Below the pieces are notes generated by a model. The model was given only the letters and a program-made list of their open reading frames with translations, had not been told where the DNA came from and ran no database searches. From Bog-756 sp963977795 (GTDB taxonomy: Bacteria; Actinomycetota; Acidimicrobiia; Acidimicrobiales; RAAP-2): a stretch of 7,479 bases of DNA. Below, one piece after another: positions 4,950-7,479 of the stretch (its first letter is position 1; each line of letters begins with the position of its first letter). The stretch is taken from contig CAXBRB010000131.1 in assembly GCA_963977795.1 (NCBI GenBank), forward strand, positions 1 to 7,479. Reading direction: 5' to 3'. A program made the position numbers and the translations under genes.

Positions 4950-5570
4950 GTGCCCTTCTACCGCGACCAGGTGGTCCCCCGGCTGGTCCTCCTGGCCTGC
5001 GGCTCGAAGAGCCTCGACGGCCTGCGCGCCGCCACGACGTCGGGCCTTGCCGGCACGGTCCTGGAGATCGGCTTCGGCTCGGGCTCCAACCTGCCCCACT
5101 ACCCGGCCGAAGTGACCCGGGTCCTGGCCGTCGAGCCCTCGGCCACGGCCTGGCGCCTGGCCGGACGTCGCCGCCAGACGTCGCCGGTGCCGGTCGAGCA
5201 GGTCGGCCTGGACGGCGGATCGGTCCCCCTGGACGACGCCAGCTGCGACGCCGCCCTCTGCACCTTCACCCTCTGCACGGTGCCCGACGCCGAGGCCGCC
5301 CTGGCCGAGGTCCGCCGCATCGTCCGACCGGGCGGCCGGTTCCACCTCTTGGAGCACGGCCTGGCTCCCGACCCGGCCGTGGCCCGCCGGCAGCGCCGGC
5401 TCGAGCCGCTCCAGCGGCGGCTGGCCGACGGGTGCCACCTGACCCGTGACCCGGTGGCCCTCCTGGCCGGTGCCGGCTTCGACGTGGTCGAGGCCGACCA
5501 GTTCTACGGGGTCATGCCCAAGCCCTGGGGCTACCTGACCCGGGCGGCCGCCGTCCGGCCCGCGGCATGA
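4950..5570 (+). CDS. Class I SAM-dependent methyltransferase (206 aa)
   Basis: The Rossmann-type motif I is clear as VLEIGFGSGSNLPHY (residues 37-51), with the acidic end of the next strand at VEPS (61-64) for the SAM ribose. A later strand DAALCTFTLCTVPD corresponds to motif II, and RRIVRPGGRFHLLEHG to motif III, as in UbiE/Methyltransf_11 proteins. The N-terminus VPFYRDQVVPRLVLLACGSK resembles a lipid/thiol methyltransferase-like subgroup (METTL7-type architecture). The C-terminal GFDVVEADQFYGVMPKPWGY is a usual family ending. It is predicted to move a methyl group from SAM to a small or lipid acceptor; the substrate is unknown. The GTG at 4950 is chosen because it begins the conserved PFYRDQ segment and lies six bases after a TAGCCT hexamer. 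Its stop overlaps the next gene's start (ATGA, 5567-5570), so the two are translationally coupled and probably act together. Confidence 0.9.
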   Translation: MPFYRDQVVPRLVLLACGSKSLDGLRAATTSGLAGTVLEIGFGSGSNLPHYPAEVTRVLAVEPSATAWRLAGRRRQTSPVPVEQVGLDGGSVPLDDASCDAALCTFTLCTVPDAEAALAEVRRIVRPGGRFHLLEHGLAPDPAVARRQRRLEPLQRRLADGCHLTRDPVALLAGAGFDVVEADQFYGVMPKPWGYLTRAAAVRPAA

Positions 5571-6139
5571 CCGCCGAGCCGGGAGGACCGGCGCCGTCGA
5601 CCGAAGCGCTGGCCGCCGAGGTGGCCGCACTGCGGGCCCGACTCGACGACGTGGCCGACCTCGGGGCGCGCCTCGACCGGGCCGAGTCGGTCCTGGCCAT
5701 CTACGACCTGAAGGCCCGCTACGGCGACCTGGTCGACGCCCGCTTCCACCAGGGCCAAGTGGCCGCTCCCGAGGTGGTGGCCGACGCCGCCGCCCGGGCC
5801 GCCGCCCTCTTCACCGAGGACGGGACGTGGGACGGCGGACCGACCCTCGGCGCGGTCACCGGCCGGGCCGCCATCGCCGAGCGCCTGGCTGCGCCCACCC
5901 TGGTCTTCTCCCGCCACCTCTTCCTCTCGCCGCACATCACGGTCGACGGCGACCGGGCCGCCGGCCGGTGGAACCTGCTCAGCCCCGCCACCCGGCCTGA
6001 CGGCTCCCACCAGTGGATCTGCGGCTGGGAGGACGACACCTACCAGCGGGTCGACGGGGTGTGGCTCCACCACACCATGCGCCTGACCACCCTCTTCGTG
6101 GCTCCGGCCGGCGAGGGGTGGCCACGGATCCTCGCCTGA
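5567..6139 (+). CDS. SnoaL-like (NTF2-fold) protein with N-terminal coiled coil (190 aa)
   Basis: Residues about 11-45 (TEALAAEVAALRARLDDVAD onward) form a heptad-like amphipathic helix, probably a short coiled coil for self-association. The SnoaL-like domain follows: AIYDLKARYGDLVDARF (the 'I.dLk.rY...vD' signature), LFTEDGTWDGG, a GRAAIAERL helix, then strands around HLFLSPHITVDGDRAAGRWN and SHQWICGWEDDTYQRVDGVW. This resembles the scytalone dehydratase/steroid isomerase-like branch of the fold, whose members are hydratases, isomerases or hydroxylating accessory proteins. His and Asp residues in the expected pocket are present, but the catalytic set cannot be assigned by eye. The ATG overlaps the methyltransferase stop (ATGA), so the two share a transcript and perhaps a substrate. 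It is different in sequence from the SnoaL-like protein at 232-696. Substrate unknown. Confidence 0.87.
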   Translation: MTAEPGGPAPSTEALAAEVAALRARLDDVADLGARLDRAESVLAIYDLKARYGDLVDARFHQGQVAAPEVVADAAARAAALFTEDGTWDGGPTLGAVTGRAAIAERLAAPTLVFSRHLFLSPHITVDGDRAAGRWNLLSPATRPDGSHQWICGWEDDTYQRVDGVWLHHTMRLTTLFVAPAGEGWPRILA

Positions 6140-6153
6140 GCCCCGGGCGCGCC

Positions 6154-6181
6154 CCGGCCGGGACCCGGAGGTCCCGGCCGG
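6154..6181. terminator. Strong GC hairpin at a convergent junction, probable bidirectional terminator
   Basis: CCGGCCGGGACC (6154-6165) is followed by the loop CGGA and a perfect partner GGTCCCGGCCGG (6170-6181), a 12-bp stem with a four-base loop. It lies in the 66-base gap between the converging SnoaL-like gene (stop 6139) and HtrA-like protease gene (stop 6206). No T-tract follows on either strand. Position and the perfect stem make termination of both transcripts the natural reading. Confidence 0.7.
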
Positions 6182-6205
6182 TCGGGAGGCGCCTGGATCG
6201 ACCGG

Positions 6206-7479
6206 TCAGGCCGGGGGGCCCGTCCCCAGGGTGACCGAGGCCGAGCGGGTCTGGCCGTCGGCGTCGGTCCACTCGAGGCGGACGACGTCCCCGGGGTGGT
6301 GCGACTCGAGCAGCGCCGTCAGGTCCGAGGCGGTGTTGACCGGGCTCCCGTCGAAGCCGGTGATGGTGTCGCCCTGGACCAGCCCGGCCGCCGCCCCGGC
6401 CGAGTTCGGCAGGGTGCCCACCACCACGGCTCCGGTCGTGCCCGAGGACTGGGCGCCCGGGTCCTGGACCTGGATGCCCAGGAAGCCGGTGGCCCCGATG
6501 TGGATGGTGGAGCTGGCCCGGCCGGCTTCGATCTGACGGGCCTCGTCGAGGGCCTTGGCGATCGGGATGGCATACGACTGGGCCGGGCCGCCGGTGGCCG
6601 CCGCCGACGTCGAGGCCGCCGTGTTCATGCCCAGGACCTTGCCCTGCACATTGACCAGGGCCCCGCCCGAGTCACCGGGCTGGATGTCGCAGTTGGTCTG
6701 GATCAGGCCCGACAGCCGCTCGGAGTTGCCGCCGTTGCTATCGCTGGCGGTGATCGACTGGTCGAGGGCGGTGACCGAGCCGCCCGCCGAGCTGGGCGTC
6801 CCGCCCGTCCCGCCGGCGTTGCCCACCCCCACCACGGCCTGGCCCACCACGGCCGGTGCCGAGGCGATCTGGGCGGTGGTCAGCTTGGAGGCGCCGATGA
6901 GCTGGATGACGGCGATGTCGCCGGTGCGGTCGTAGCCGACCACGGTGGCCTTGTAGGTCTGCCCGTTGCCCACGTCGGTGGCGCTGATGCTGGTGGCGCC
7001 GTCGATCACGTGGTTGTTGGTCAGGACCTCGCCGTCGGCGGTCAGGACGATGCCCGTGCCGGCGGCCTGGGCGTTCTGGTAGCTCAGGTTGGTGTTGATG
7101 TCGACCAGGGCCGGCGAGATCTTGGCGGCCACCCCGGCGATGTCCGAGGGCGCCCCGGCCCCGGTGGACTTCCCGCCCGTAGCGCCCGAGCCGCTCCCCT
7201 GTCCGAAGGGCCAGGCGCCGCCGCCCGTGCCCGAGCTGGGCGGCAGGGCCGACGAGGCAGGGGCGGTGTAGGTCGGCCAGGCGGCATGGCCGACCGCCGC
7301 GCCGAGGCCGAGCGCCAGGACGGCCACCACGGCGGCCAGGACGGCGAAGGTCCGTCGTGGGCTCGACGTCCGGGCCGGGGGGGCCGGCGGTGCCGGGGGG
7401 TAGTAGCCGTAGGGCCAGCCGGCCGGGGGCGGCGGAGGCCCGCCAGCGGGGCCTCCCCAGCCGCCGGGTGCGGGTGCGG
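6206..7479 (-). CDS. Membrane-anchored HtrA/DegP-type serine protease with PDZ domain (N-terminus cut at right edge)
   Basis: This is a trypsin-fold (S1C) envelope protease that would degrade or trim misfolded proteins outside the membrane. Of 423 visible residues, 1-40 are a Gly/Pro/Tyr-rich cytoplasmic tail (GGWGGPAGGPPPPPAGWPYG). Arg-Arg at 41-42 and one membrane helix (about 43-65) follow, then a Gly/Ser-rich linker. The protease domain shows the full triad: His156 in LTNNHVIDG, Asp187 in TGDIAVIQL and Ser270 in PGDSGGALVN. A PDZ domain (about 331-419, starting GFLGIQV and including GLVQGDTITGFDG) closes the protein. This matches actinobacterial HtrA/PepD-like proteases. A GTG at 7330 could be taken as start, but it lies inside the membrane helix; the frame stays open to the edge with anchor and tail, so the true start is outside the window. 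The gene converges on the SnoaL-like gene with a shared hairpin. Confidence 0.93.
   Translation of the reverse strand, partial: APAPGGWGGPAGGPPPPPAGWPYGYYPPAPPAPPARTSSPRRTFAVLAAVVAVLALGLGAAVGHAAWPTYTAPASSALPPSSGTGGGAWPFGQGSGSGATGGKSTGAGAPSDIAGVAAKISPALVDINTNLSYQNAQAAGTGIVLTADGEVLTNNHVIDGATSISATDVGNGQTYKATVVGYDRTGDIAVIQLIGASKLTTAQIASAPAVVGQAVVGVGNAGGTGGTPSSAGGSVTALDQSITASDSNGGNSERLSGLIQTNCDIQPGDSGGALVNVQGKVLGMNTAASTSAAATGGPAQSYAIPIAKALDEARQIEAGRASSTIHIGATGFLGIQVQDPGAQSSGTTGAVVVGTLPNSAGAAAGLVQGDTITGFDGSPVNTASDLTALLESHHPGDVVRLEWTDADGQTRSASVTLGTGPPA

Noticed and set aside
7328..7330. GTG at 7330 as the start of the HtrA-like protease
   Set aside because: The frame continues upstream to the window edge with a typical Pro/Gly-rich tail, Arg-Arg and the first half of the membrane helix; starting here would cut the helix.
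1..7479. Mobile element or defence island
   Set aside because: No transposase, integrase, toxin-antitoxin, restriction or phage-like gene is present, and base composition and codon use look even across the genes.

Overview
This is a very GC-rich bacterial window (I judge about 70% or more) with short intergenic gaps, many G/C-ending codons, GTG as well as ATG starts, and protein families typical of Actinomycetota. An Acidimicrobiia-like or related uncultured actinobacterium is my best guess, but no marker gene here settles the lineage. Ten protein-coding genes are supported, two of them cut by the window edges. I see no tRNA, rRNA, CRISPR array, insertion sequence or phage gene, and no gene-free stretch longer than 300 bases.

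Layout from left to right. (1) Bases 1-175, minus strand: the start of a membrane-anchored protein that runs off the left edge. (2) 232-696, minus: a SnoaL/NTF2-fold protein. (3) 820-2426, plus: a two-gene operon of a zinc-ribbon/OB-fold (DUF35) protein and a SCP-x/lipid-transfer-type thiolase, the usual partnership in actinobacterial acyl-CoA and steroid side-chain metabolism. (4) 2468-4766, minus: a co-directional run, in transcription order an MBL-fold hydrolase, a YidH-like DUF202 membrane protein, a second DUF202 protein and a flavodoxin. A 10-bp tandem repeat array lies between the last two. (5) 4950-6139, plus: a class I SAM-dependent methyltransferase overlapping by 4 bases a second SnoaL/NTF2-fold protein. 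(6) 6206 to the right edge, minus: a membrane-anchored HtrA/DegP-type serine protease with a C-terminal PDZ domain, missing its extreme N-terminus.

Both convergent gene junctions carry a strong GC hairpin (2453-2480 and 6154-6181) suited to stopping transcription from both sides. The divergent region 4767-4949 is the richest non-coding part. It has a less GC-rich patch with two direct TGACAGT copies, then about three tandem copies of a 31-32 bp unit, and the last unit runs into a TAGCCT -10-like hexamer six bases before the GTG of the methyltransferase. The left-edge gene has the same arrangement (TAGACT, six bases, GTG), so both may be leaderless transcripts.

Most of the window reads as ordinary chromosomal housekeeping and lipid metabolism. 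I do not see a clear new defence or mobile system. The items most worth a second look are the two tandem repeat arrays, the paired leaderless-type promoters, and the DUF35-thiolase pair with its combination of cysteines.
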